Below the pieces are notes generated by a model, which worked only from the letters and a program-made list of their open reading frames with translations, was not told the DNA's origin and made no database searches. The position numbers and the translations under genes were made by a program. A stretch of DNA of 34,135 nucleotides from Candidatus Abyssobacteria bacterium SURF_5 (GTDB lineage Bacteria > Abyssobacteria > SURF-5): the NCBI GenBank assembly GCA_003598085.1, contig QZKU01000142.1, forward strand, positions 1-34,135, read 5' to 3'. Position 1 is the stretch's first letter. Every line of letters starts with the position of its first letter. This document shows positions 1 to 8,028 of this stretch, piece after piece.

Positions 1-504
1 CTCAAGCTCGAGGACAGCCATGGGCAAGAGCGCCTCATCTCCGCGAAGTTCATGTGCCCCTACGACGGCTTCTCCTTCCCTGAGGTAGAACCGCGCCTCT
101 TCTCGTTCAATTCGCCCTACGGCGCCTGCCCGTCCTGCAACGGCCTCGGCACCAAGCATTACTTCGGCGACGAGCAGTGCGAGTCCTGCAACGGCGCACG
201 CCTGCGCGCAGAGGCGCTTCATGTGTTCCTCGGCGGAGATGCCGAGGCGAACGGCTCGGAAGCTAAAGAAAAGCGCGGCATGAATATCGTCGAGAGCACG
301 TCGCTCTCGATTGAGGATGCCTACGAATTCTTCTCGTCGCTGAGGCTCTCAAAGCAGGACCAAGAAGTCTGCGGGCAAAAGTTCGGGCCGTTTCCTTCGT
401 GTACTAGTGGAGAATCTCTCTCTTCTCCCCCTGCTCCCGGATCCCCCGTGGTGAAATCTCTTCCATTCGCGTCTATTGGCGTTCATTCGCGGTTACAGAA
501 ATGA
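1..504 (+). pseudogene. uvrA: UvrA fragment, broken at both ends
   Basis: The frame open from base 1 encodes the middle of excinuclease ABC subunit A, the damage-recognition ATPase of nucleotide excision repair. Recognisable parts are the zinc-finger region around [17 protein letters not shown], a second Cys pair (CESCNGARL), and the segment leading to NIVE...[10 protein letters not shown]. The stretch between the two Cys pairs is very short, so the insertion domain found in E. coli UvrA is absent; this may be normal for the lineage. After about base 370 UvrA similarity stops. The expected signature and C-terminal ATPase half are missing, and the frame runs through repeat-like DNA to a stop at 502-504. 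No other frame continues UvrA. It is either a decayed or truncated gene or an assembly junction. The N-terminus lies outside the window. Confidence 0.75.
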
Positions 505-725
505 ACAGAGCTTTCACGCGAGACGCTGATTTCACTGTGTTCAACTTGACTGACCCCCTCAGGATGATCCCGCGAGGCGCGGGACTTCGCTACGCTCAGC
601 CACCATTGGGACAGAAAGAATGTCTGTTCATATTCTTGAGCTTTGTGGATGCTCCTTTGCGGGCGTGGCTCACACGCTTCGCGGCTTTACGCGAGGCAAG
701 ATTTTAGATCCGGCGGCAGATGCCT
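371..725. other. Non-coding stretch with degenerate repeat DNA
   Basis: No convincing gene lies between the uvrA break and the glnS promoter. Bases 464-496 carry a degenerate short-period motif (CATTCGCG, then a variant, then CATTCGCGG) that resembles low-complexity dispersed repeats common in bacterial intergenic DNA. Bases 569-580 hold a small inverted repeat (CCCGCG/CGCGGG). Short open frames here have no recognisable protein character. Confidence 0.5.
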
Positions 726-755
726 TTGCGAGGCAACTGAGTTAGATAGTATAAT
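726..755 (+). promoter_or_regulatory. glnS promoter
   Basis: A -35 box TTGCGA (726-731) and a perfect -10 box TATAAT (750-755) are separated by 18 bases. Transcription would start near 762, giving a leader of about 20 bases with the ribosome site AAAGGA (771-776) six bases before the glnS ATG. Confidence 0.65.
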
Positions 756-782
756 GAGAGTGGACTTGTGAAAGGATAACAA

Positions 783-2474
783 ATGAATGAAGAAAGAAAC
801 GGCGCCGGTATTGATTTCATCCGGGCCATCATCAACAAGGACAATGAAACCGGCAAGTATGGCGGCAAGGTTGTGACGCGGTTTCCGCCCGAGCCGAACG
901 GCTACCTGCATATCGGTCACGCAAAGAGCATCTGCCTGAATTTCGGGCTCGCCATCGAGTACGGCGGTCGCTATCACCTTCGCTTCGACGACACGAATCC
1001 ATTGAAGGAGGAAGAGGAATATTTCGAGGCGATCAAGAAGGACGTTCGCTGGCTTGGCTTCGACTGGGGCGAGCACCTCTATTATGCCTCGGACTACTTC
1101 GACCAGCTCCACCAGTGGGCAATCAAGCTGATCGAGGACGGCAAAGCCTACGTGGACGATTTGAGCGCCGACGAAATCCGCGAGTATCGCGGCACCCTGA
1201 CCCAGCCCGGCAAGGAAAGCCCGTACCGGAATCGGTCGGTCGAGGAGAACCTCGATCTGTTCGAGCGAATGAGACGGGGCGAGTTCGAAGAGGGCGCCAA
1301 AGTGGTTCGCGCCAAGATCGATATGGCGTCGCCGAACATCAACATGCGCGACCCTGTGATGTACCGAATCCTCAAGGCGCCGCACCACCGCACCGGCGAT
1401 AAGTGGGTGATCTATCCCTCATACGACTGGGCTCATGGCCAGTCCGACTCCATTGAGGGCATTACCCACTCGATCTGTACGCTCGAGTTTGAGGACCACC
1501 GCCCGCTCTACGATTGGTTCATCGATCAGCTCGGCATCCACCATCCCCAGCAGATAGAGTTCGCCAAGCTCAACTTTACGTATACCATGCTGAGCAAGCG
1601 GAGGCTGTTGCTCCTGGTCAACGAGGGAATCGTCGACGGCTGGGACGACCCCCGAATGCCGACTCTGTCGGGATACCGCCGCCGCGGCTACACTCCCGAA
1701 GCGATCCGCGATATGGTCGCCAAGGTCGGAGTGTCCAAATCCAACTCAACGGTCGACATCGCCTTGCTCGAACACTGCCTGCGGGTGGACCTCAACCGGC
1801 GCGCTCCAAGAAGAATGGCCGTGCTCGACCCGCTCAAGGTGGTCATCACCAACTACCCGGAGGGCGCTGGCGAAATGCTCGACGCAATCAATAATCCCGA
1901 GGACGACTCCATGGGCGCCCGCCGGATTCCGTTCTCAAGAGAGATCTACGTCGAGCGCGAAGACTTCATGGAAGACCCGCCAAAGAAGTTCTTCCGGCTC
2001 GCTCCCGGCCGCGAAGTCAGGCTGCGCTACGCCTACTTCATCAAGTGCGACGAAGTGATCAAGAACGACTCCGGCGAGGTCATCGAGCTTCGCTGCACAT
2101 ACGACCCTGCCACCAAAGGCGGCGATTCTCCCGATGGCCGCAAGGTCAAGGCCACGCTCCACTGGGTAAGCGCGCCGCACGCCGTGGACGGCCAGGCCCG
2201 GCTTTACGATCACCTGTTCTCCACAGAGGATCCTTTTGAAGGCGGGGAAGATAAAGAGTGGAGGAACAACCTGAATCCGAATTCGAAGATTGTAAAGAAT
2301 GGCGTCAAGCTCGAGCCGTCGCTCAAAGACGCAAAACCCTTCGAATTCTTCCAGTTCGAGCGCAAGGGCTACTTTTCGGTGGACCCCGACTCGACGAATG
2401 AAAAGCTCATTTTCAACCGAAGCGTTGGATTGAGAGATACCTGGGAAAAGATCAAGAAATCAAATCAGGAGTAG
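783..2474 (+). CDS. glnS: Glutaminyl-tRNA synthetase
   Basis: A class I aminoacyl-tRNA synthetase that charges tRNA-Gln with glutamine in the cytoplasm. The 563 residues compare well with about 554 for E. coli GlnRS. The signature [12 protein letters not shown] places the HIGH motif at residues 43-46, and MLSKR at 269-273 is the KMSKS equivalent typical of GlnRS. FDDTNP (68-73) and [10 protein letters not shown] (214-223) are further GlnRS/GluRS-family landmarks that favour GlnRS. The C-terminal half fits the two beta-barrel anticodon-binding domains. The start is supported by AAAGGA six bases upstream. A genuine GlnRS means Gln-tRNA can be made directly rather than only by the GatCAB amidotransferase. 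It is transcribed alone from the promoter at 726-755. Confidence 0.96.
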   Translation: MNEERNGAGIDFIRAIINKDNETGKYGGKVVTRFPPEPNGYLHIGHAKSICLNFGLAIEYGGRYHLRFDDTNPLKEEEEYFEAIKKDVRWLGFDWGEHLYYASDYFDQLHQWAIKLIEDGKAYVDDLSADEIREYRGTLTQPGKESPYRNRSVEENLDLFERMRRGEFEEGAKVVRAKIDMASPNINMRDPVMYRILKAPHHRTGDKWVIYPSYDWAHGQSDSIEGITHSICTLEFEDHRPLYDWFIDQLGIHHPQQIEFAKLNFTYTMLSKRRLLLLVNEGIVDGWDDPRMPTLSGYRRRGYTPEAIRDMVAKVGVSKSNSTVDIALLEHCLRVDLNRRAPRRMAVLDPLKVVITNYPEGAGEMLDAINNPEDDSMGARRIPFSREIYVEREDFMEDPPKKFFRLAPGREVRLRYAYFIKCDEVIKNDSGEVIELRCTYDPATKGGDSPDGRKVKATLHWVSAPHAVDGQARLYDHLFSTEDPFEGGEDKEWRNNLNPNSKIVKNGVKLEPSLKDAKPFEFFQFERKGYFSVDPDSTNEKLIFNRSVGLRDTWEKIKKSNQE

Positions 2475-2507
2475 GGGCAGGTTTTTCCGCGCAACTGCAG
2501 CCAAAAT

Positions 2508-2639
2508 CCCCTCACCCCAGCCCTCGCCCTTAAGGAGAGGGCTTTGAAAACCAAGATGCCGAAGATGAACTCGTCGTTCAGCAGAGCGAAAATGAGTTGT
2601 TCTATCCTATCCCTAAGGGAGAGGACTCAGGTGAGGGGG
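2508..2639. repeat. MITE-like inverted-repeat element
   Basis: The two ends are imperfect inverted copies. The left arm (2508-2540) begins CCCCTCACCCCAGCCCT and holds CCCTTAAGG. The right arm (2611-2639) holds CCCTAAGGG and ends GGTGAGGGG. The roughly 130-bp unit encodes nothing convincing and sits between glnS and hflK. It resembles the CCCTCACCC...GGGTGAGGG class of dispersed non-autonomous repeats. Whether it occurs elsewhere in the genome cannot be seen here. Confidence 0.6.
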
Positions 2640-2702
2640 ATAGTTCACCCAATAGCGTCATAAGTGCGAATAAACATGCTGCTGTGGGCTCAGGTGGCAG
2701 CC

Positions 2703-2731
2703 TTGAAGCATTTTCAGATGTATGTTACAAT
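2703..2731 (+). promoter_or_regulatory. hflKC promoter
   Basis: TTGAAG (2703-2708) and TACAAT (2726-2731) are separated by exactly 17 bases. The predicted start near 2738 leaves no leader for the upstream ATG at 2740. This supports the ATG at 2779 as the true hflK start. Confidence 0.65.
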
Positions 2732-2778
2732 AACGTGCAATGGGCACCCGGCGACCACATAGAGGCGAAGCGTTCGAC

Positions 2779-3762
2779 ATGGACGACTTTCGCCGCGAAC
2801 TGACCATCCACATCTCCCCTCCGAAAATCGTTGCCGGCGCGCTCGCGGTTCTGCTCGTCATCTGGCTTATCTTCGGCGGGCCCTTTTACATCGTCGGGCC
2901 GGACGAGGAAGGCATCATTCAAACCTTCGGGAAATATACCTCCTCGACTTCGCCTGGCTTCCATTTCAAGTTTCCCTGGCCGATTCAGACGGTCAAGCTT
3001 CCGAAAGTGAAGGAAATAAAAAGGATCGAGATCGGTTTCCGCACGATCCATCAGGGTCCGCCGGCCCAATATCACGACGCCACCAACGATCCCGCGATGT
3101 TAAAGGAAGCGCAGATGCTTACCGGCGACGAGAACGTGGTCAACAGCAGCCTGATCGTGCAGTACAAAATCAAGGACGCCGTCGCATATCTTTTCAATGT
3201 GAAGGACCAGGAGGCGACGCTCCACGATCTGGCCGAGGCGGCCGAGCGACAGGTGGTAGGCAACCGCCCGATCGACGACACGCTGACGACCGGCAAAACC
3301 GATATCCAACTCGAAATACTTGAGAAAATTCAGGCAATGGCCGACCAGTTCGGCCTCGGCGTCACAATCACCGCGGTCCAGCTCCAGGACGTGCAGCCGC
3401 CGGCGCAGGTGGCCGCCGCTTTCAAAGATGTCGCCACCGCGAAAGAGGATCGCGACGGCATCATTAACAACGCCCGCGGATATCAGAATGAGAAGATTCC
3501 GCAGGCGCGTGGGAAAGCGGCGCAGATCTTGAGGGAGGCCGAAGGCTACGAGCGCGAGCGCGTGGCGAAGGCCGAGGGCGATGCGGCGCGCTTCCTCTCA
3601 CTGGCAGAAGAGTACAAGAAAGCGCCCGCCGTCACCAAGGAACGGCTTTACCTGGAGACCATGAAGTCGGTGCTTCCCCGCGTCAAGAAGGTGGTCGTGG
3701 ATGACGAGGCAAGCATCATCAACCTGAATCAGTTGAATCCGGCAACCGGAGGAACGAAATGA
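2779..3762 (+). CDS. hflK: FtsH protease modulator HflK
   Basis: A band-7/SPFH-family membrane protein that, with HflC, forms a large periplasmic cage around the FtsH protease and tunes membrane-protein turnover. One N-terminal transmembrane segment (about residues 14-34) is followed by YIVGPDEEGIIQTFGKY, a typical HflK start of the SPFH domain, and PGFHFKFPWP. The C-terminal half is a charged coiled coil rich in ARGKAAQILREAEGYERERV. The start at 2779 gives 327 residues; it has a weak purine-rich site (GAGGCGAAG) and is preferred over 2740 because of the promoter position. It overlaps hflC by four bases (ATGA), so the pair is translationally coupled. Confidence 0.93.
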   Translation: MDDFRRELTIHISPPKIVAGALAVLLVIWLIFGGPFYIVGPDEEGIIQTFGKYTSSTSPGFHFKFPWPIQTVKLPKVKEIKRIEIGFRTIHQGPPAQYHDATNDPAMLKEAQMLTGDENVVNSSLIVQYKIKDAVAYLFNVKDQEATLHDLAEAAERQVVGNRPIDDTLTTGKTDIQLEILEKIQAMADQFGLGVTITAVQLQDVQPPAQVAAAFKDVATAKEDRDGIINNARGYQNEKIPQARGKAAQILREAEGYERERVAKAEGDAARFLSLAEEYKKAPAVTKERLYLETMKSVLPRVKKVVVDDEASIINLNQLNPATGGTK

Positions 3763-4736
3763 GCAGGGCATGGATTGCAGCCGCGGCGGTTGTGCTGATT
3801 CTTGTGGTACTGCTCGGAAACTCGTTCTTCATCGTCGACGAGACGAAGCAGGCGGTTGTCACCCAGCTCGGCGAGCCGGTCGCCATTATTCTGGGATCGC
3901 TCCCGGCGGAGCAGCGCGCGGAATTGGAGAGGGCGATTCGGGAGTACGAGCAGGACTCGCGAAGCAGCATCGCTGTCAAGCAGGGCGCCGGCCTGCACCT
4001 GAAAATCCCGTTCCTCCAGCAGGTGATCCTCCTGGAGGATCGCATACTCGAATACGATTCCGAACCCACCGATATTGTTACCAAGGATAAAAAACACCTG
4101 CTGGTCGACAACTTCGCGCGCTGGCGCATCGACAATCCGCTGTACTTCGTTCAGGCGGTGCGCACCGAGAACGATGCGCGGTCACGGCTCGAAGACATTA
4201 TCTATTCGATCCTCCGCGAAGAACTCGCCAAGAGCAACTTGATCGAGATCGTGCGCACCGACAACAACGTGCCCGCCCTCAGAGAAAAGATTGAGACCGG
4301 CCGCGAGACAATCATGAACGCGGTCACCGCGAAGGCGAACGAGCAGATGAAAGAACTGGGGATCGAGATTCTCGATGTCCGCATCAAACGGGCAGATCTC
4401 CCGAAGGAAAACCTCGAAGCCGTCTTCAACCGGATGAAGGCCGAGCGCTCCCGCATCTCGAAACAGTATCGGTCCGAGGGCGAGGAGGAGGCCTCCAAAA
4501 TCCGCGCCGAGACCGACCGCGATATCATCATAACGCTGGCTGAAGCGTACAAAGAAGCGGAAACGACCAAGGGAAGAGGCGACGCCAAGGCCGCCGCCAT
4601 TTACGCCAACGCCTACTCATCCCACGCGGAATTCTATCAGTTTCTCCAGTCGCTCGAGACCATCGAACAATCGGTCACGGCCAACGACCAGCTTATCATC
4701 AGCACCAAGGGCGGCGTGTACCAGTTTCTGAAGTGA
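3759..4736 (+). CDS. hflC: FtsH protease modulator HflC
   Basis: Partner of HflK in the HflKC complex. A single N-terminal transmembrane helix (about residues 5-25) leads into FFIVDETKQAVVTQLGEPV and GLHLKIPF, the SPFH domain, followed by a C-terminal coiled coil with RSEGEEEASKIRAETDRD and FYQFLQSL near the end, as in other HflC proteins. Compared with E. coli HflC, about 25-30 charged residues (PAEQRAELERAIREYEQDSR) are inserted between the first strand and the KIPF motif; otherwise the length of 325 is normal. The start overlaps the hflK stop. A possible terminator follows at 4780-4797. Confidence 0.93.
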   Translation: MSRAWIAAAAVVLILVVLLGNSFFIVDETKQAVVTQLGEPVAIILGSLPAEQRAELERAIREYEQDSRSSIAVKQGAGLHLKIPFLQQVILLEDRILEYDSEPTDIVTKDKKHLLVDNFARWRIDNPLYFVQAVRTENDARSRLEDIIYSILREELAKSNLIEIVRTDNNVPALREKIETGRETIMNAVTAKANEQMKELGIEILDVRIKRADLPKENLEAVFNRMKAERSRISKQYRSEGEEEASKIRAETDRDIIITLAEAYKEAETTKGRGDAKAAAIYANAYSSHAEFYQFLQSLETIEQSVTANDQLIISTKGGVYQFLK

Positions 4737-4779
4737 ATCCCGCCTTCTCGAGATGATTTCTTTTCTTGCAAGGTTTCTG

Positions 4780-4797
4780 CGGGTGATCCCGTTTTTT
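4780..4797 (+). terminator. Weak rho-independent terminator after hflC
   Basis: CGGG (4780-4783), a TGAT loop and CCCG (4788-4791) are followed directly by six T. The stem is only four base pairs, so efficiency may be low. It sits 44 bases after the hflC stop, as expected for an operon end. Confidence 0.45.
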
Positions 4798-5047
4798 AAG
4801 AGCCAGCCCTCAGTCGCCGACGTGCTATGCCCCCTTTAAAGAGCTCATCCAGCGCGTCGTGGAATATTTCTCAGTTGCAATCTTCCGCCGAAGCCGTCGA
4901 TGGTCTTCAGCGCCTGGACATCTCCTTTGTCAATGACTTTCTGTTTTGCTTCTATCGACGCTGGCAGAGCAGTCCACGCATGAGGAAAAGCGGTTCTAAC
5001 AAGAAAAGCGGCGGAGAACATTTACGACCGGAACTTGAATTCCTGCT
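4798..5047. other. Intergenic region without a recognisable gene
   Basis: The stretch between hflC and the minus-strand PRTase gene has no convincing coding signal. A 58-codon minus-strand frame (4845-5021) contains a plausible-looking segment (EAKQKVIDKGDVQALKTIDGFGG). It has no clear ribosome site and I recognise no family, so it may be a gene remnant or chance. Confidence 0.35.
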
Positions 5048-5548
5048 CTAGAGCGTGAGCAGCGATTCCACTTTCAGGCCCGAATGACAGCATTCGTTCT
5101 CGCCACGGCTCAAGTCGACGACGACTATGATGCCGTCAACCTCGCAGCCGTGCGCCCGGAGGATGTTGCATGCTTTCATGCACGCGCCTCCAGTTTCGAT
5201 AATATCATCGACAATGACCACGCGCCACCCTCGCTCGAGACGACCCTCGATCGGCTGGTGATCGCTGTTTTCGCGCGAATCCAGCCGGACAAAGAAACCA
5301 TTGATATTGTACCAGTGGGCGTACACGTAAAGGATAGCCGGGCCAATAAGAAAACTTCCGCCGACGCCATGCGAGCCGACGGCCTTGATGCTGGGGTGGT
5401 TGCGCAGGATTAGGTCGCCGATTTCTCCAATGACATCATAAAGCAGCTCCGGCCGTCCCATCATCCCCTTGACGTCCACAAATGAACGTCCTCCGTCGCC
5501 GGTGTCTCTGCGTACGATGAACTTCTGTATCTCCTCTCTCCAGTCCAT
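5048..5548 (-). CDS. Orotate phosphoribosyltransferase-like protein
   Basis: A type I phosphoribosyltransferase. The PRPP-binding motif VVIVDDIIETGGA lies at residues 110-122, preceded by the PRTase fold (GSHGVGGSFLIGPAI near 58-71) and a hood with IEG near 100-102, as in PyrE. PyrE makes orotidine monophosphate from orotate and PRPP. Here the usual flexible-loop RKExKxHG segment is replaced by FVRLDSRENSD, so the catalytic lysine pattern is altered and the substrate may differ. The start at 5548 is chosen because AGGGGG lies six bases upstream; the in-frame ATG at 5566 has no such site. Length is 166 residues, shorter than typical PyrE (about 210). It stands alone, with no other pyrimidine genes nearby. 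Confidence 0.75.
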   Translation of the reverse strand: MDWREEIQKFIVRRDTGDGGRSFVDVKGMMGRPELLYDVIGEIGDLILRNHPSIKAVGSHGVGGSFLIGPAILYVYAHWYNINGFFVRLDSRENSDHQPIEGRLERGWRVVIVDDIIETGGACMKACNILRAHGCEVDGIIVVVDLSRGENECCHSGLKVESLLTL

Positions 5549-5631
5549 ATTTACCCCCTTCGCCATCAGGAACGATGGGAGGTTCAGCCACTTCTTGTTC
5601 TTTCGGCTAACAGGTTATCAAGGGTTGACAT

Positions 5632-5660
5632 ATTATAGCAAAGGCTTGTTCCTGATTCAA
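5632..5660 (-). promoter_or_regulatory. Promoter of the PRTase-like gene
   Basis: On the minus strand TTGAAT (5655-5660) and a perfect TATAAT (5632-5637) are spaced by 17 bases, with TGC before the -10 forming an extended -10. Transcription would start near 5625, leaving a leader of about 75 bases. Confidence 0.75.
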
Positions 5661-5728
5661 AGCTGCTCTCGATTTCTGAATTTTTGATGCGATCTTCCCC
5701 ATAATCGATTGGAAAAGCTGTTTCAACC

Positions 5729-5758
5729 TTGACATAGTTCAATCTCGATTGTTAATCT
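5729..5758 (+). promoter_or_regulatory. Possible promoter of the sugar ABC operon
   Basis: A perfect -35 box TTGACA (5729-5734) is followed after 18 bases by TAATCT (5753-5758), a weak -10. The mismatch would fit an activator-dependent promoter, which is common for sugar-uptake operons. It lies about 70 bases before the binding-protein gene. Confidence 0.45.
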
Positions 5759-5825
5759 GTAGAGAGAGCAGGACGATCAATGTCCATTTACCGCACAATA
5801 TCCTTCACAAGCCCGAAGGGAACAG

Positions 5826-7091
5826 ATGAATAAACTGCTCTTGCCCGCCATCCTCATACTAATAGCCTTGCCTCTATCTGCCGGCTGTTCGAAACAGGAA
5901 ACCGAAACCGTCACAATCAGTTTCCTCGATGCCGAAGACAAGAGCGGCGCATGGGCCGAAGTCATTGAGCGTTTCGAGGCGGCGAATCCGGGAATCCGCG
6001 TCAATCTGATTGAAGGGCCGGCCTCGACGGACACCCGGCGCAGCCAATATGCGGCCGCCCTGCTGGCGGGGGATTCGACTTACGACCTCATCTACCTTGA
6101 CGTTATCTGGGTCGCGAAATTTGCGGAGGCGGGATGGCTGGTCCCGCTCGATGAAAGATTTTCGCCGCGAATGCGCGAAAACTACCTCCCCGGCGATATC
6201 CAGGCATCCGTTTATAACGGAAGCATCTGGCGGGTCCCCATCCGTTCCGACGGCGGCATGCTGTACTACCGAAAAGACCTCCTGGAGCGCGAGAATATCA
6301 GTCCTCCTGAAACGTTCGACGAACTGGTCTCGGCCTCCAAGAAGTTGCAGGATCCGCCGGACCTGTGGGGATTGATCTTCATGGGAAAACAGTATGAGGG
6401 GCTGACGTGCGTGTTTCTGGAGATTTTGCGCGGGTTCGGCGGCGACGTCATCGGGCCGGAAAACGACTGCCTGCTTGACGGCCCTGAATCCATTTCGGCC
6501 TTCACCTGGATTCATGATGTTGTTTTCAAGCATCGCATCGTGCCGGAGGCGATACGAACGTATGAGGAAAACGAGACGCTGGCAGCCTTTATATCGGGCA
6601 GGAGCGTGTTTATGCGAAACTGGCCGTATGCATGGAAAGTGTGCCAGGAGGAAGGCTCCGCGGTTAAAGGGAAAGTGGGCATAATCCCTATGGTTCATTC
6701 ATCCGAGGAGTCCTCATCGGCAACATTGGGAGGATGGGGATTCGGCATCTCAAAATTTTCACGACACAAGGATGAGGCCTGGAAATTCGCCTCGTTTGCC
6801 TCCAGTACCGATGCACTCAAGATCTTTGCCCTCAAACAGGGGGGTGCGCCCTCATTGAAGCCCTTGTATAAGGACGCCGAACTCTCGGCGCTCAACCCGC
6901 ATTATCCGCAACTGTACCGGGTGCTGCTGCATGCCGAACCGAGACCGGTCAAGCCGCAGTATGCAGAAATCAGCGACGCGATTCAGCGACATGTAAGCGC
7001 GGTTCTGACGAGGATGGAGACGCCGGAACAGGCAGCCAGCGACGCAACTGCCGAGATCGACGCCATCTTGCGGCGGGGCCCGGGCAATTAG
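5826..7091 (+). CDS. Sugar ABC transporter substrate-binding lipoprotein
   Basis: An extracytoplasmic solute-binding protein of family 1 (the MalE/UgpB type) that captures a sugar or oligosaccharide for the permeases encoded just downstream. The N-terminus is a lipoprotein signal: a short positive start, a hydrophobic stretch and the lipobox LSAGC, with Cys21 as the lipidated residue. The mature part has family features such as FEAANPGIRVNLIEGP, DLIYLDVIWVAKFAEAGWLVPLD, VPIRSDGGMLYYRKDLLE and LGGWGFGISKFSRHKDEAWKF. Length (421) is normal. AAGGG lies about six bases before the ATG. It is the first gene of a four-gene operon, followed by a strong intercistronic hairpin. The substrate cannot be fixed; the family takes up trehalose, maltose, glycerol phosphate and many others. 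Confidence 0.92.
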   Translation: MNKLLLPAILILIALPLSAGCSKQETETVTISFLDAEDKSGAWAEVIERFEAANPGIRVNLIEGPASTDTRRSQYAAALLAGDSTYDLIYLDVIWVAKFAEAGWLVPLDERFSPRMRENYLPGDIQASVYNGSIWRVPIRSDGGMLYYRKDLLERENISPPETFDELVSASKKLQDPPDLWGLIFMGKQYEGLTCVFLEILRGFGGDVIGPENDCLLDGPESISAFTWIHDVVFKHRIVPEAIRTYEENETLAAFISGRSVFMRNWPYAWKVCQEEGSAVKGKVGIIPMVHSSEESSSATLGGWGFGISKFSRHKDEAWKFASFASSTDALKIFALKQGGAPSLKPLYKDAELSALNPHYPQLYRVLLHAEPRPVKPQYAEISDAIQRHVSAVLTRMETPEQAASDATAEIDAILRRGPGN

Positions 7092-7136
7092 CGGCCGGAG
7101 AACGCGCTTTTGCGGGAGCGCAGCGCAGCCGGCCGC
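7091..7136 (+). promoter_or_regulatory. Intercistronic hairpin after the binding-protein gene
   Basis: GCGGCCGG (7091-7098) pairs perfectly with CCGGCCGC (7129-7136), and an inner GCGC/GCGC pairing is possible. No T-run follows, so it is not a standard terminator. Its place between the binding-protein gene and the first permease gene fits an mRNA-stabilising or attenuating element that keeps the binding protein in excess, like the REP sequences between malE and malF. Confidence 0.6.
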
Positions 7137-7158
7137 AAAGGAGGAATAGCCGTCCCGA

Positions 7159-8028
7159 ATGATTACCGCCCGCCTCAGGAAAATGCACCCTGATTTCCCC
7201 TTCCTGTTCACGATCGTGCTTCCGGCGCTTCTGATGTGCGCATTCGTATTCCTGTATCCCGCGGTTCTGGCGGTGCGCGCCTCCATTTTCAGCAGGAGCG
7301 GACTTTCCTTCAATCACTATTCGCATTTGCTGTCGGACAATCTGTTTTTCAGAAGCCTCCTGCGCACGTTCCTCTTTGCGGGCATTTCCGTATCGATTGA
7401 ATTTGTTCTCGGATTCGTCATAGCGATTTTGCTCGCGGCAGAATTGCGCGGGCGCAGTTTTTTTCGTGCCGCTCTGCTGATACCCTGGGTGCTTCCGCCC
7501 GCAGTCATGGGATTCGCCTGGCGCTGGATTTTCTATGAAGAGTATGGGATCGTCAATGACCTGTTGACGCGACTCGACATAATCGAGACAACCATACCCT
7601 TTCTTGCCGACCCGCGATGGGCGTTCGGGACGCTCGTCTTTGCAGATGTGTGGAAGACTGCTCCTTTTGTCGGTATCATCCTTTTGGCCGGGCTGACGGT
7701 CATTCCGCGCGACCTTTATGAGGCCGCCGCGGTCGATGGCGCCGGAGTAATTCGTCGGTTTTTTCTCGTGACTCTGCCGATGCTGGCGCCGTACATCCTC
7801 ACCGCGCTTCTGTTCCGGCTGGTTCATACCCTCGGCATCTTCGATCTGGTGTGGGTGCTGACGGGCGGCGGCCCGAGCAGCAGCACCGAGATGGTGTCGC
7901 TCTACATTACCAAGGAGACGTTCGCCTTTCTGAACATCGGCTACGGGGCCGCATTATCGGTGACTATGTTCGCGATTGTACTGTTGATTGCGGCCACTGT
8001 CTCATTCCTCTCGATGAGGAGGTTCTGA
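7159..8028 (+). CDS. Sugar ABC transporter permease (MalF/UgpA type)
   Basis: An inner-membrane permease subunit of a carbohydrate importer. About six hydrophobic segments are visible, beginning near residue 13 (FPFLFTIVLPALLMCAFVFL). The EAA loop that docks on the ATPase reads EAAAVDGAGVIRRFFLVTLP near residues 192-211. Length (289) is typical. An in-frame stop at 7147-7149 rules out an upstream start. GGAGG lies about 14 bases before the ATG, longer than ideal. The stop overlaps the next gene's start by one base (TGATG). It would form a heterodimer with the next permease. Confidence 0.92.
   Translation: MITARLRKMHPDFPFLFTIVLPALLMCAFVFLYPAVLAVRASIFSRSGLSFNHYSHLLSDNLFFRSLLRTFLFAGISVSIEFVLGFVIAILLAAELRGRSFFRAALLIPWVLPPAVMGFAWRWIFYEEYGIVNDLLTRLDIIETTIPFLADPRWAFGTLVFADVWKTAPFVGIILLAGLTVIPRDLYEAAAVDGAGVIRRFFLVTLPMLAPYILTALLFRLVHTLGIFDLVWVLTGGGPSSSTEMVSLYITKETFAFLNIGYGAALSVTMFAIVLLIAATVSFLSMRRF

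Noticed and set aside
501-707. Small plus-strand frame after the uvrA break
   Set aside because: No ribosome site and no protein-like composition; it lies in repeat-like DNA.
783-1388. Long minus-strand frame (687-1388) opposite glnS
   Set aside because: It is a shadow of the glnS reading frame; the plus strand has a full GlnRS with all motifs.
5874-6698. 274-codon minus-strand frame opposite the binding-protein gene
   Set aside because: Shadow of a lipoprotein gene with clear lipobox and family motifs; no ribosome site on the minus strand.
6970-7827. 285-codon minus-strand frame opposite the first permease gene
   Set aside because: Very charged, low-complexity translation typical of an antisense shadow of a membrane protein gene.
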